Below are positions 20,810-29,628 of a DNA stretch of 64,000 bases, piece after piece. The translations under genes and the position numbers were made by a program. Source of the stretch: Proteus alimentorum. Lineage in GTDB: Bacteria; Pseudomonadota; Gammaproteobacteria; Enterobacterales; Enterobacteriaceae. The stretch is from the NCBI RefSeq assembly GCF_002607735.1, contig NZ_NBVR01000031.1, positions 1-64,000 of the forward strand, given 5' to 3'. How positions within the stretch are numbered: the first letter of the stretch is position 1; each line of letters begins with the position of its first letter. The notes below the pieces were generated by a model. It was not told the DNA's origin, searched no databases, and worked only from the letters and a program-made list of their open reading frames with translations.

Positions 20810-22474
20810 ATGTTGAATAACCGGGCGAGTAAAATCGGGGCCATCCTCTTGGCTCTTTTTTTTGTTCTTACCTACTTATTTCCATTGAACAGCCGGTTAT
20901 TATGGCAGCCAGATGAAACCCGTTATGCGGAAATTAGCCGTGAAATGGTGGTGAGCGGGAACTGGATTGTTCCTCATATGCTCGATATTCGCTATTTTGA
21001 GAAGCCCGTAGCAGGTTATTGGATCAATAATGTTAGCCAGTTGATTTTTGGTCACACCAATTTTGCTGTACGTTTTGGCTCTGTTATTTCTATTCTCTTA
21101 AGCACATTACTTGTCTATTTGTTGGCAAGAATGATGTGGCGTAACCGTCAAGTTGCTTTTGTTTCTAGTTTAATCTATTTATCCATGTTCTTAGTGTTTA
21201 GCGTAGGTACTTACAGTGTATTAGATCCTATGTTGGCACTTTGGGTTACCGCGAGTATGGTTTGCTGTTTTTGGGCGCTTAAAGCGACCACAGTAAAAAC
21301 ACGAATATTAGCGTGGATAACATTAGGGCTTGCATGTGGTATGGCATTTATGACCAAAGGATTTTTAGCGTTAGCTATTCCAGTCATTGTCATGATACCT
21401 ATTACGCTGTATCAAAAACAATTTACACAAATGTTGCTCTATGGCTTACTTGCTGTATTGAGTGCAGCATTAATTAGTTTGCCGTGGGTATTGGCTGTTG
21501 CAAAAGCAGAACCTGATTATTGGCACTATTTCTTCTGGATTGAACATATTCAGCGTTTTTCGGGTGAAGATGCTCAACATAGTTCACCATTTTGGTACTA
21601 TATCCCCGTTGTCTTATTAGGCGTGATCCCTTGGCTTGGATTACTTCCGGGCGCATTAATGGGCGCTTGGAAGAAAAGACGTAAACGCCCTGAATTATTC
21701 TTCTTATTATGCTGGTTTGTTGTTCCATTCTTATTTTTTAGCATTGCGAAGGGTAAGCTACCGACTTATATGTTGCCATTTATGGCACCACTAGCAATGC
21801 TGATGGCGAAATATGGCGTAGATTGTGCACGCAAATTTAGGATGAAAGCGCTGCGTATTAACGGTTATATCAATATTTTTATTGGTGTTGCTGTGGTTAT
21901 CGCTATTTTAGTTATCCAACTAGCCTCTACAAAACCTATTTATATGCCATATGAATGGTCTAAATGGGTATTAGCTATAGTGGCATTCTCATTATGGGGC
22001 ATTATTGGTTATCTGTGCTCGACTCTTAATGGAAAACACTGGTTATGGGCAGCGTCTTGTTCGCTAGGCGTAAGCTTATGTATCGGTCAGGCTATACCAA
22101 ATAGCAGCGTGGATGGAAAGTTACCTCAAGAATTTATTCGCCAAAATATAGAGACATTAAACGCCAGCAAATACATTGTGAGCAATAGTGTTGGTATCGG
22201 TGCGGGATTAGCGTGGGAATTACAGCGTAGCGATATTTACCTTTATGAAAGAACAGGCGAATTAACTTATGGTGTTGAAGAATACCCTGATTCTCAGCAT
22301 AAATTAATTAAACCTGATAACTTTGCTCAGTGGTTGGAAGAAGCAAGAAAAGAAGGTAATGTTTCAGTTGTTATTACCTTTAAAGATCCTAAGAAATTAG
22401 CACAATTGCCAAGACCTGAAGAGCTGGTGACAAACCATCGAGTTGCTATTTTAACTTATGAGAAGCGTAATTAA
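20810..22474 (+). CDS. arnT: Lipid A Ara4N transferase ArnT
   Basis: An integral-membrane GT83 (PMT-like) glycosyltransferase of 554 residues. It attaches aminoarabinose from its undecaprenyl carrier to lipid A phosphates on the periplasmic face. About 12 membrane helices occupy the first 420 residues. The first periplasmic loop carries WQPDETRYAEISREM, with the acidic residues typical of the active site. A soluble C-terminal domain follows. The modification lowers the negative charge of LPS and gives polymyxin resistance. It overlaps arnE by one base. Confidence 0.96.
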   Translation: MLNNRASKIGAILLALFFVLTYLFPLNSRLLWQPDETRYAEISREMVVSGNWIVPHMLDIRYFEKPVAGYWINNVSQLIFGHTNFAVRFGSVISILLSTLLVYLLARMMWRNRQVAFVSSLIYLSMFLVFSVGTYSVLDPMLALWVTASMVCCFWALKATTVKTRILAWITLGLACGMAFMTKGFLALAIPVIVMIPITLYQKQFTQMLLYGLLAVLSAALISLPWVLAVAKAEPDYWHYFFWIEHIQRFSGEDAQHSSPFWYYIPVVLLGVIPWLGLLPGALMGAWKKRRKRPELFFLLCWFVVPFLFFSIAKGKLPTYMLPFMAPLAMLMAKYGVDCARKFRMKALRINGYINIFIGVAVVIAILVIQLASTKPIYMPYEWSKWVLAIVAFSLWGIIGYLCSTLNGKHWLWAASCSLGVSLCIGQAIPNSSVDGKLPQEFIRQNIETLNASKYIVSNSVGIGAGLAWELQRSDIYLYERTGELTYGVEEYPDSQHKLIKPDNFAQWLEEARKEGNVSVVITFKDPKKLAQLPRPEELVTNHRVAILTYEKRN

Positions 22475-22815
22475 TGGCATTTGTTTTATTGCTGATCGTA
22501 AGTTTGCTGACCTGTATAGGGCAGGTTTGTCAAAAGCAAGCAGTGGTTAGCTGGCAAAGTGACTCATTAACAAAAACCAGAAAAACGATTTTCTGGCTTT
22601 TTGTTGCCATTGCAATGCTTGGTTTTGGGATGCTATTTTGGTTACGATTATTACAAATGCTTCCTCTAAGTATTGCTTATCCTATGTTAAGTATTAACTT
22701 TATAGTGGTGACATTAATTGGCCAGTTTGTTTATAACGAGCCCGTTAATGTAAAGCATTGGATTGGCATCGCGTCAATTATGGTTGGTATTGTATTGATG
22801 AGTATGCAAGCATGA
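22474..22815 (+). CDS. arnE: Ara4N-phosphoundecaprenol flippase subunit ArnE
   Basis: A 113-residue SMR/EamA-like protein with four predicted helices, ending VKHWIGIASIMVGIVLMSM. With ArnF it is thought to flip the undecaprenyl-Ara4N carrier to the periplasmic side. Its start overlaps the arnT stop (TAATG) and its stop overlaps the arnF start (ATGA), so the three genes are translationally coupled. Confidence 0.93.
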   Translation: MAFVLLLIVSLLTCIGQVCQKQAVVSWQSDSLTKTRKTIFWLFVAIAMLGFGMLFWLRLLQMLPLSIAYPMLSINFIVVTLIGQFVYNEPVNVKHWIGIASIMVGIVLMSMQA

Positions 22816-23210
22816 AAGGCTATCTATGGGCAATTGGAAGTGCGCTATTAGTGACAGCCGCTCAATTGTTGCTAAAATTTGGCATGTCTGAACTGCCGGA
22901 TTTACAGTTAGAAAAACAGTGGTTTGATTTCTTATGGTTATGGGCTAATGTAACGCCACTTGCTATCGTGTTTGCCGGTCTTGTCGGTTATGTCCTTTCT
23001 ATGGTCTGTTGGCTATTTACTTTGCGTACTATTCCGTTAAATAAAGCCTATCCACTGATCAGCTTAAGTTATGTGTTTGTTTATATTCTTGCAGTGATAT
23101 TGCCTTGGTTTCAAGAAACACCATCATGGACAAAAACAGCGGGTGTAGCATTTATTATGGTGGGAGTGTGGCTAATAAGCCAAAAAACAAAAGAAGCATC
23201 ATCGCACTAA
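22812..23210 (+). CDS. arnF: Ara4N-phosphoundecaprenol flippase subunit ArnF
   Basis: A 132-residue partner of ArnE with four predicted helices (MKGYLWAIGSALLVTAAQLLLKFG at the start, RTIPLNKAYPLISLSYVFVY in the middle). The frame is open to 22758, but the ATG at 22812 overlaps the arnE stop and gives the family N-terminus. It is the last gene of the arn operon. No clear terminator follows before nlpC. Confidence 0.93.
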   Translation: MKGYLWAIGSALLVTAAQLLLKFGMSELPDLQLEKQWFDFLWLWANVTPLAIVFAGLVGYVLSMVCWLFTLRTIPLNKAYPLISLSYVFVYILAVILPWFQETPSWTKTAGVAFIMVGVWLISQKTKEASSH

Positions 23211-23359
23211 CTTAATGATTGTAGGATTCATTTTCTGGATCTTGTTGTTAATTGTGCGATTTATTCTAGCAATCATCACTCATTCATCTTCAATAACTTG
23301 TTTTTGCTTAAAAAAGCAGATAGATTTTAAAATCTATGCTAACAATCATGGTGGATGCA

Positions 23360-23851
23360 ATGAGAAAGTCCGTTTTTTATCCTTTCTTACTCTGTATTAT
23401 TCTGCTGGCTGGATGTTCATCTAGCCCGTCTAAACGTATTCCACCAGCACCTCCTTTAAAAACACAACTTTCCGATCCCATCATGGTGATAGTGCAATTA
23501 AAATCACAACTTGAGCAATGGTATGGTACGCCATATAGTTATGGTGGAATGACGCCTTCGGGTATTGATTGTTCAGGCTTTGTGTATAAAACCTATAGTG
23601 ATCGCTTTGATATAAAACTTCCTCGAATGACCATTGATCAAACCAAATATGGTACACAAATCAGTAAAAGTGATTTAATGCCCGGTGATTTGGTTTTTTT
23701 CAAAACTGGCGGTGGTGAAAATGGGCTTCATGTCGGTATTTATGATACTGATAATACATTTATCCATGCATCAACGAGTAAAGGGGTAACTCGTTCATCC
23801 CTTGATAATGTCTATTGGAAAAAGACATTCTGGCAAGCTCGCCGATTGTAG
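23360..23851 (+). CDS. nlpC: NlpC/P60 family lipoprotein peptidase NlpC
   Basis: A 163-residue lipoprotein with signal MRKSVFYPFLLCIILLAGC (Cys19). The papain-like NlpC/P60 domain follows, with catalytic Cys71 in GIDCSGFV and His124 in GLHVGIYDT. A conserved His136 in FIHAST and the ending NVYWKKTFWQARRL also follow E. coli NlpC. The family cleaves peptide stems of peptidoglycan. The frame is open to ATGs at 23336 and 23348, but the third gives a normal signal peptide and has GGTGGA upstream. In E. coli this gene adjoins btuD. Confidence 0.92.
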   Translation: MRKSVFYPFLLCIILLAGCSSSPSKRIPPAPPLKTQLSDPIMVIVQLKSQLEQWYGTPYSYGGMTPSGIDCSGFVYKTYSDRFDIKLPRMTIDQTKYGTQISKSDLMPGDLVFFKTGGGENGLHVGIYDTDNTFIHASTSKGVTRSSLDNVYWKKTFWQARRL

Positions 23852-23928
23852 TTTCGTGCCATTTAACAGCCTAATATATTGAGAGTTATGGTATCTTATA
23901 CCTTATTTTCTTCATATAGGTATTCCTT

Positions 23929-24948
23929 ATGTCAGGCAAATTGCGTCTGTTAATTTCCGAGTCTTATGATCCTTGGTTTAACCTTGCTGTTGAAGAGTGT
24001 ATTTTTAGACAAATGCCCGCAGATCAACGCGTACTTTTTCTTTGGCGTAACGATAATACGGTAGTCATTGGTCGAGCACAAAATCCATGGAAAGAGTGTA
24101 ATACCCGTAAAATGGATGAAGATGGTGTGAAATTAGCTCGTCGCTCAAGTGGTGGTGGTGCTGTTTTCCATGATCTGGGCAATACCTGTTTTACCTTTAT
24201 GGCAGGAAAGCCAGAATATAATAAAACGATTTCAACTCAAATTATTCTTGATGGATTATTAAAAGCGGGCATTAATGCTACGGCATCAGGACGTAACGAT
24301 TTAGTCGTTCCCCAAGATGATGGTGAAAGAAAGGTTTCTGGATCAGCCTATAAAGAGACTAAAGATCGTGGTTTTCATCATGGCACATTATTAATAAATG
24401 CTAACTTATCCCGATTAGCTAATTACCTCAATCCAGATCCGAAAAAACTTCAAGCTAAAGGTATCACTTCTGTACGCTCTCGAGTGGCTAATTTGGTCGA
24501 GCTTAAACCTAATATTACTCATGAAAAACTTTGTGAAACTATCACAGAAAGCTTTTTTGAATACTATGGTGAACGAGTAGAAGCCGAGATTATTTCACCG
24601 CAAAAATTACCTGATTTACCTGGTTTTGAAGAAACATTCGCGAAGCAAAGTAGCTGGGAATGGAATTTTGGGCAAGCACCTGCATTTTCACATCTTTTAG
24701 ATAATCGATTTAAATGGGGTGGTGTTGAGCTGCATTTTGATATTGAGCGTGGCAATGTTATTAGAAGCCAAATATATACAGACAGTTTAGATCCTGCACC
24801 ATTAGAAGCATTATCAGAGATGTTGGTAGGGCAGCGTTATACACCAGAGTCTCTAAAAGGGCTTATTGAGCAACTTATTCAGCGTTATCCTAACAATAAA
24901 ATAGAGCTTAATGAGCTTGAAGAATGGCTTGTGACAGCGATAGCGTAA
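23929..24948 (+). CDS. lplA: Lipoate-protein ligase A
   Basis: Activates free lipoate with ATP and attaches it to the lipoyl domains of 2-oxoacid dehydrogenases and the glycine cleavage H protein. It has 339 residues against 338 in E. coli. The large domain contains [20 protein letters not shown] and the Lys of [22 protein letters not shown]. The small C-terminal domain (about 247-339) is present. It is monocistronic with a strong terminator. It lies far from this position in E. coli, so it marks a rearrangement. Confidence 0.96.
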   Translation: MSGKLRLLISESYDPWFNLAVEECIFRQMPADQRVLFLWRNDNTVVIGRAQNPWKECNTRKMDEDGVKLARRSSGGGAVFHDLGNTCFTFMAGKPEYNKTISTQIILDGLLKAGINATASGRNDLVVPQDDGERKVSGSAYKETKDRGFHHGTLLINANLSRLANYLNPDPKKLQAKGITSVRSRVANLVELKPNITHEKLCETITESFFEYYGERVEAEIISPQKLPDLPGFEETFAKQSSWEWNFGQAPAFSHLLDNRFKWGGVELHFDIERGNVIRSQIYTDSLDPAPLEALSEMLVGQRYTPESLKGLIEQLIQRYPNNKIELNELEEWLVTAIA

Positions 24949-24982
24949 TTTTTATTAACGTTAGAAAATAATAAAAAAACAA

Positions 24983-25009
24983 AAACCAGCTAAAAGAGCT
25001 GGTTTTTTA
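24983..25009 (+). terminator. Terminator after lplA
   Basis: AAACCAGCT / AGCTGGTTT with an AAAAG loop and a T run. It may work in both directions, since pqrA converges from the other side and is preceded by A-rich sequence. Confidence 0.9.
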
Positions 25010-25035
25010 TGAAGAATAATGTGATGTGAAATGAA

Positions 25036-25404
25036 TTAGTGATTTTCACATGACATAAAGCAATGCGTATCTGGCATTTTACCATTTTCTCTAAATTTGG
25101 CGGGTGTAGTATTGAAATGCTTTTTAAAGATACGTGTAAATGTTGCTTGAGAGCTAAAGCCATACATTAAAGCGATATCTAAAATAGACATATCTTTTTC
25201 TTGTAATGATTTAGCTGCTTCTAATAAGCGACGTTTGCGAACATATTCGCCTAATGTACAGCCTTTAAAATCTTTAAAAATGCGTTGCAAGTGCCACTTC
25301 GAGTAGCCACTTTTATTTGCAATCGTATCGATTTTTATACCTTCGTTACGTTGTAACTGGGTTTCTAACCATTTCAGAATATCATTAACGACATTTTCAG
25401 CCAT
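25036..25404 (-). CDS. pqrA: MarA/SoxS-like AraC regulator (PqrA)
   Basis: A single-domain AraC activator of 122 residues, the size I recall for PqrA of Proteus vulgaris, which raises multidrug resistance when expressed. It has two helix-turn-helix units (IKIDTIANKSGYSKWHLQRIFKDF and MSILDIALMYGFSSQATFTRIFKKHF) and the MarA-type linker, but no effector domain. Control must therefore be on its amount. GGGAGG stands four bases before the ATG at 25404; the frame is open to 25443. A Fur-box match lies about 120 bases upstream. Targets are probably efflux and stress genes. Confidence 0.85.
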   Translation of the reverse strand: MAENVVNDILKWLETQLQRNEGIKIDTIANKSGYSKWHLQRIFKDFKGCTLGEYVRKRRLLEAAKSLQEKDMSILDIALMYGFSSQATFTRIFKKHFNTTPAKFRENGKMPDTHCFMSCENH

Positions 25405-25523
25405 AAAACCTCCCACAAAAAATGGTGGGGACACAATGCCCAAGTAAATAGAATAGTAACGTATGTTATTTGTAATCTATTTTAAGCATGGGGAGAATAA
25501 CAGGTAGGCAAAAAGTGCTTTTC

Positions 25524-25542
25524 GTGATTGATAATCATTATC
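25524..25542 (-). promoter_or_regulatory. Candidate Fur box upstream of pqrA
   Basis: The 19-base window agrees with GATAATGATAATCATTATC at 16 of 19 positions, including the whole ATAATCATTATC part, and a further AATGAT follows. The only adjacent start codon is pqrA; on the other side lies the 3' end of the hmu operon. The rest of 25405-25853 is AT-rich and shows no gene. Confidence 0.65.
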
Positions 25543-25853
25543 ATAATGATAGGTCTAGCTTATATGATTCAAGTAATGTTCAGTTTGCTGAATCTTTCTG
25601 GTTAAAAATGTTATTTTGTATGACTTTTATTTTGTTGAATTTATTGATTTATTTTTTAATTTAATAGTTCTGTTATACCTTTTATTTTTATTTCTGTTAT
25701 GTTTTTTTGTGCAAAATACAACCTAATCATTGATTAAGGTGTATTTTAAAGTCAGTTTATTTGACTAAGTATCGAAAAACTAAAATAAGATTTATTAATC
25801 AATTGATGTGGTATTACTTTCACTATTTTATTTTTATTGAGAGTAAATTAACT

Positions 25854-25890
25854 AAGCCACCTTTTAGAAAATAATGCTAAAAGGTGGCTT
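25854..25890 (-). terminator. Terminator-like hairpin after hmuV
   Basis: A perfect 14-base inverted repeat AAGCCACCTTTTAG / CTAAAAGGTGGCTT with a nine-base loop lies 27 bases beyond the hmuV stop. The tail on the minus strand (AGTTAATTT) is only moderately T-rich. Confidence 0.7.
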
Positions 25891-25917
25891 GGTAACAAAA
25901 ATTTAGGCAGTGTTCTT

Positions 25918-26712
25918 TTAGGGGCGTAGAAAAACTTGAGGATATAAATGTTCTGGATGAGTATTAACACTCACATCTGCACCATACCATTTTTGAATAT
26001 TCTCTGTTGTGAGTACGCTGTGTGGCGTACCTTCACAAACTAATTTTCCTTGATGAAGTAATAAAATTCTATCAGCATAAAGAGACGCTAAATTGAGATC
26101 ATGCAACACACAACAGACCATAAGATTTTGTGTTTTTGCCAGTTGTTTTAATAAACGCAAGCTGTGTTGCTGGTGGTAAAGATCGAGTGCGGAGGTTGGT
26201 TCATCAAGGAACAATACGGCTTCTTGTGGTGTCGGGTGCCATAATTGTGCTAACACTCTAGCAAGTTGTACTCGTTGTTGTTCTCCTCCCGATAATTGAC
26301 GATAGTCTCTATCTTTAAATTTTAAACAATCTGTTTGGAGTAGTGCGGTTTCAATTGCAATTTTTTTATGTTGCTGCCCATGAGGTGTTCTTCCCATGGC
26401 AACCACTTCTTCAACTGAAAATGAAAATGAGAGCTGGCTATTTTGTCGCATCACGGCACGGTTTTGCGCTAATTGTTGGCTGTTCCATTGTGAATAGGTT
26501 TTTTGTTTAAAATAACATTGACCTTGTGTTGGTGTTGTATAGCCTGTTAACAAGCGTAATAGTGATGATTTTCCTGCGCCATTAGGGCCAATAATGGTAA
26601 CTAATTCCCCTGCATTCAGTGAAAGTGACACATCATCAATAATGGTCTTATTACCAATTTGGTAAGTTAAATTATTTCCATAAAGTAATGGTGTGTTTTG
26701 TTTTTCAATCAT
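25918..26712 (-). CDS. hmuV: Hemin ABC transporter ATP-binding protein HmuV
   Basis: A 264-residue ATPase that powers heme import through HmuU. Walker A GPNGAGKSS, signature LSGGEQQRV and Walker B VLFLDEPTSALDLYHQ are clear, and the HmuV-specific stretch MRQNSQLSFSFSVEEVVAMGR is present. The frame opens at 26748, but the ATG at 26712 overlaps the hmuU stop (ATGA) and gives a normal N-terminus. It is the last gene of the hemin operon and is followed by a hairpin. Confidence 0.94.
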   Translation of the reverse strand: MIEKQNTPLLYGNNLTYQIGNKTIIDDVSLSLNAGELVTIIGPNGAGKSSLLRLLTGYTTPTQGQCYFKQKTYSQWNSQQLAQNRAVMRQNSQLSFSFSVEEVVAMGRTPHGQQHKKIAIETALLQTDCLKFKDRDYRQLSGGEQQRVQLARVLAQLWHPTPQEAVLFLDEPTSALDLYHQQHSLRLLKQLAKTQNLMVCCVLHDLNLASLYADRILLLHQGKLVCEGTPHSVLTTENIQKWYGADVSVNTHPEHLYPQVFLRP

Positions 26713-27713
26713 GACATTCTTCCTGCGGGTTGTCGTAAGATCAGCCAAAGGAAATAAGGGCCACCAATTAATCCTGTAATGAGCCCCACAGGGATTTCTG
26801 CTGGAGATACTAGTGTTCGTGATAATGTGTCAGCAGCGAGTAATAGTGTTGCACCACCTAGAATAGTGGCAGGTAATAGCCATACATGATTACTGCCAAT
26901 ACGCATACGAATAAGGTGTGGCACGACAAGCCCAATAAATCCAATAACACCACTCAGTGCGACAGCACAGCCAATTAAAATGGCGCTAAGAAGTAACAGA
27001 ATAAACTTGGTTCTTCTTACATTTAGCCCTAAGTAATGCGCTTCTTCATCACCAAGTTGTAATAGGTTTAATTTATGGCTTTGCCAACATGCCAAAATAC
27101 TGACAGGAATGATCACAAGGGTTGCAATGGATAAGGTTTTCCAATCAATCTGGCTTAATGAACCCATCATCCAAAGTGAGAATTGGCGTAGCTGTTGGTC
27201 GGTACTGATGTAACTTAATACACCAATAAAAGACATACATAGTGCATTGATAGCAATACCAGCAAGCAATAGCCGCGCTAAATTACCATCACTTAATTGA
27301 TGTAATGAGAAGATAATCATTGCCACAATTAAACCGCCAACAAAGGCGGCGACAATATGACTGTAGAATGCAAAGGCTGATGAAAAAGAGAACGGTAGAA
27401 TAATCACGATGGCAACCATTAGTGCTGCACCGCTACTAATACCAAGTAAACCCGGATCAGCTAATGAGTTTCTAAATAATCCCTGCATTATTGCGCCCGA
27501 TATTGCTAAAGCGCCGCCAACAAGAATGGCTAATAATACGCGAGGTAGACGGATATCTAGCCAAATTTGCCATTCCATATCATCAAAAGAGCTATTCCAT
27601 AATGTATGAAACGAAAGGGCCAATGCACCGCTATTCACAGAAATTAATGTAACAGTGGTGAGTAAAAAGAGTAAAACTAAAATACTCATCCACGGTGAAC
27701 GAAAACGAGACAT
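26709..27713 (-). CDS. hmuU: Hemin ABC transporter permease HmuU
   Basis: A FecCD-family permease of 334 residues with about ten membrane helices. IRLPRVLLAILVGGALAISGAIMQGLFRN, then LADPGLLGISSGAALMV, and AEIPVGLITGLIGGPYFLWLI at the end are the family marks (given in part). It is homologous to BtuC at 13896-14906 in this window, but its partners are heme proteins. It overlaps hmuT by one base and hmuV by four. Confidence 0.94.
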   Translation of the reverse strand: MSRFRSPWMSILVLLFLLTTVTLISVNSGALALSFHTLWNSSFDDMEWQIWLDIRLPRVLLAILVGGALAISGAIMQGLFRNSLADPGLLGISSGAALMVAIVIILPFSFSSAFAFYSHIVAAFVGGLIVAMIIFSLHQLSDGNLARLLLAGIAINALCMSFIGVLSYISTDQQLRQFSLWMMGSLSQIDWKTLSIATLVIIPVSILACWQSHKLNLLQLGDEEAHYLGLNVRRTKFILLLLSAILIGCAVALSGVIGFIGLVVPHLIRMRIGSNHVWLLPATILGGATLLLAADTLSRTLVSPAEIPVGLITGLIGGPYFLWLILRQPAGRMS

Positions 27714-28528
27714 TATTGCTCCAATGCTTGACGAATTTGATGCATAACTTCTGGCGTTGAAAGGGTAAAGCCTAATAATCCCATGTCATCAACAACAACA
27801 TAATGCTTGTTTTTACCTGCTGGTGTGTATTTTATACCGGGTAATGTCCATAGTTTTTCAATTCCGCCAATGCCTTTAATACCTTCTTTGGTCACTAGTA
27901 AAATATCAGGTTGGCTTGCAATAACACCTTCTTGAGAAAGTGGGCGATAGCTTGTAAATCCTTGCATGGCATTTTTACCACCAACCAAAGAAATAATGGT
28001 ATCTGCAGCGGTATCTTGACCCGCAGCCATTGGAACAACGCCACCATGACTCATGATATAAATAATTTTTTTATCGATAGGAGAGGTTGAAACTTGCTTG
28101 ATAGAGAGGGCGAGTTTCTCTTTTAGCTGATTGCCTTCTTGTTCTTTATTTAAAACAGTCGCAATAGTGTCTATTTTTTCATTAATGGCTTCTAATGAGC
28201 GTGTACCTGTAATGGTTTTAACTGGCACTCCGGCTTCTTTGATACGACGTAACGCCAAAGAAGGGCGCGCTAATTCACTGGTAATGATCAACGTTGGTTT
28301 GACAGATAAAATCCCTTCTGGGTTTAGCATTCGCATATAACCCACATCAGGAAGTGTTTTTACTTGTTCAGGAACTAAGCTCGTGCTGTCTCTTGCAATA
28401 ATCTGCTCGCCTGCACCTAATGCGAAAACAATTTCTGTAATATCACCACCAATAGTAACGATGCGTTCATTGGCTGAACTTGCAAACGTCATTGCGCTAC
28501 ACAGGATCAAAAGAAGCCATTTTTTCAT
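27713..28528 (-). CDS. hmuT: Periplasmic hemin-binding protein HmuT
   Basis: A 271-residue substrate-binding protein that takes heme from the outer-membrane receptor to HmuUV. A Sec signal peptide (about 1-18, ending FASSA) is followed by the class III binding-protein fold: RIVTIGGDITEIVFALGAGEQI, then DVGYMRMLNPEGILSVKPTLII with the Tyr that may bind heme iron, and a C-terminal lobe starting near MSHGGVVPMAAGQDTAADTII. It lies between hmuS (15-base gap) and hmuU (one-base overlap). Confidence 0.93.
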   Translation of the reverse strand: MKKWLLLILCSAMTFASSANERIVTIGGDITEIVFALGAGEQIIARDSTSLVPEQVKTLPDVGYMRMLNPEGILSVKPTLIITSELARPSLALRRIKEAGVPVKTITGTRSLEAINEKIDTIATVLNKEQEGNQLKEKLALSIKQVSTSPIDKKIIYIMSHGGVVPMAAGQDTAADTIISLVGGKNAMQGFTSYRPLSQEGVIASQPDILLVTKEGIKGIGGIEKLWTLPGIKYTPAGKNKHYVVVDDMGLLGFTLSTPEVMHQIRQALEQ

Positions 28529-28543
28529 TAAATCATTCTCCGA

Positions 28544-29593
28544 TTAGGCGATTTTAGTGAGGGTATTCACTTGTTCACGCCACTGTAGCTGCTCTGCAGT
28601 ACCTTCAGTGCGTTGTCCGTAGAGTTGAGCAATTTGTTGTCCCTTGTTATCAAATATTTCAAGGCTGGTAACAAATCCATCTTGAGTTGGTTTACGTGTT
28701 ACCCAACTTTCTGCAATTTCACTTTCAATTAAATGAAGTGTAAAAGCAGGGTTGAAAACGTTGATCCAAACTTGCTCACTATTTTCAAATTGATGAGGTA
28801 CTAGACGATCAATTTGGCCTGTGAAAATCTGTACACAACCACGGCTACCGACAAATATCATAATCTCGTTTTGTGCTTCTTTAGCGAGTTCTAATAAGGT
28901 TTTCAGCGCGTTGTTATTGACTTGATAAGCAAGGTCGTCAGGAACAGCTTTGAAGGCTTGTTGACGACTTAAGTTATTTTCTTTTAGTAATTTAAAGAAT
29001 TGGTGAACGTCAGTCATTGAACGCCATTGTTGTTCAAGTTGTTCCGCTAATTCATTACTAACAGGCGTGTTTGAGTATGGTTCAACAGGCGTGATATCAA
29101 GAGCCGGATTATCTTCCAATAAGAATGATTGAATAAGTGTATTCCATTCATCCATATTCGTGTTATCTGTCGCATAGACTTTATGTAATGCATCACCATG
29201 CATATCAAAGAATTGAATGCTATAACGCGTCCCTTTTGATGTCTCTTCGGTAAGTGCAAAAATGCTTGACCAATAAGCGAAGAAAAAGCGTAAATCCATT
29301 GCACGCGGATTTAAGATTAAACCTGCGTGATCGCTAAAACGGGCATTTGTGTATTCACCAAGGTGTTCATGAACTGCAATATCATTACGAGTAATTGCTT
29401 TGACTTCACCTACTTTACTTAATGCTTTTAATAACTCTTGTACATCATTGCGTAGACGCTTTGCATCATGTCCTACACGGGCGTGAGTGAGTTCAGCTTC
29501 ACTGACATTCAGGTAAGCTGCGAGATCACGCGCATACGATGCTTTTTTGTCCGCTTTAGCTTGCAGGTAGCTCTCATAAAGAGATTTATTCAC
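28544..29593 (-). CDS. hmuS: Hemin-degrading/trafficking factor HmuS
   Basis: Cytoplasmic heme-handling protein of the HemS/ChuS/HmuS family, 349 residues in two homologous halves (about 1-170 and 180-349). Family members bind imported heme and break it down or pass it on. The first-half motif RNDIAVHEHLGEY and the second-half GSRGCVQIFTG with FNPAFTLHLIE are typical. The start is set at GTG 29593, which has AGGAG five bases upstream and gives (M)NKSLYESYLQAKADKK; the ATG at 29635 would add 14 unlikely residues. Confidence 0.92.
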   Translation of the reverse strand: MNKSLYESYLQAKADKKASYARDLAAYLNVSEAELTHARVGHDAKRLRNDVQELLKALSKVGEVKAITRNDIAVHEHLGEYTNARFSDHAGLILNPRAMDLRFFFAYWSSIFALTEETSKGTRYSIQFFDMHGDALHKVYATDNTNMDEWNTLIQSFLLEDNPALDITPVEPYSNTPVSNELAEQLEQQWRSMTDVHQFFKLLKENNLSRQQAFKAVPDDLAYQVNNNALKTLLELAKEAQNEIMIFVGSRGCVQIFTGQIDRLVPHQFENSEQVWINVFNPAFTLHLIESEIAESWVTRKPTQDGFVTSLEIFDNKGQQIAQLYGQRTEGTAEQLQWREQVNTLTKIA

Positions 29594-29628
29594 AGAAACT
29601 CCTATTATATCGTTGATTTTATTGTTAA

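Noticed and set aside
23215..23424. 69-codon frame between arnF and nlpC
   Set aside because: It runs out of frame into nlpC and has no ribosome-binding site; the nlpC frame is clearly the real one.
25560..25850. RyhB-like small RNA downstream of the Fur box near pqrA
   Set aside because: No RyhB core sequence and no proper terminator on the plus strand were found; only the Fur box itself is supported.
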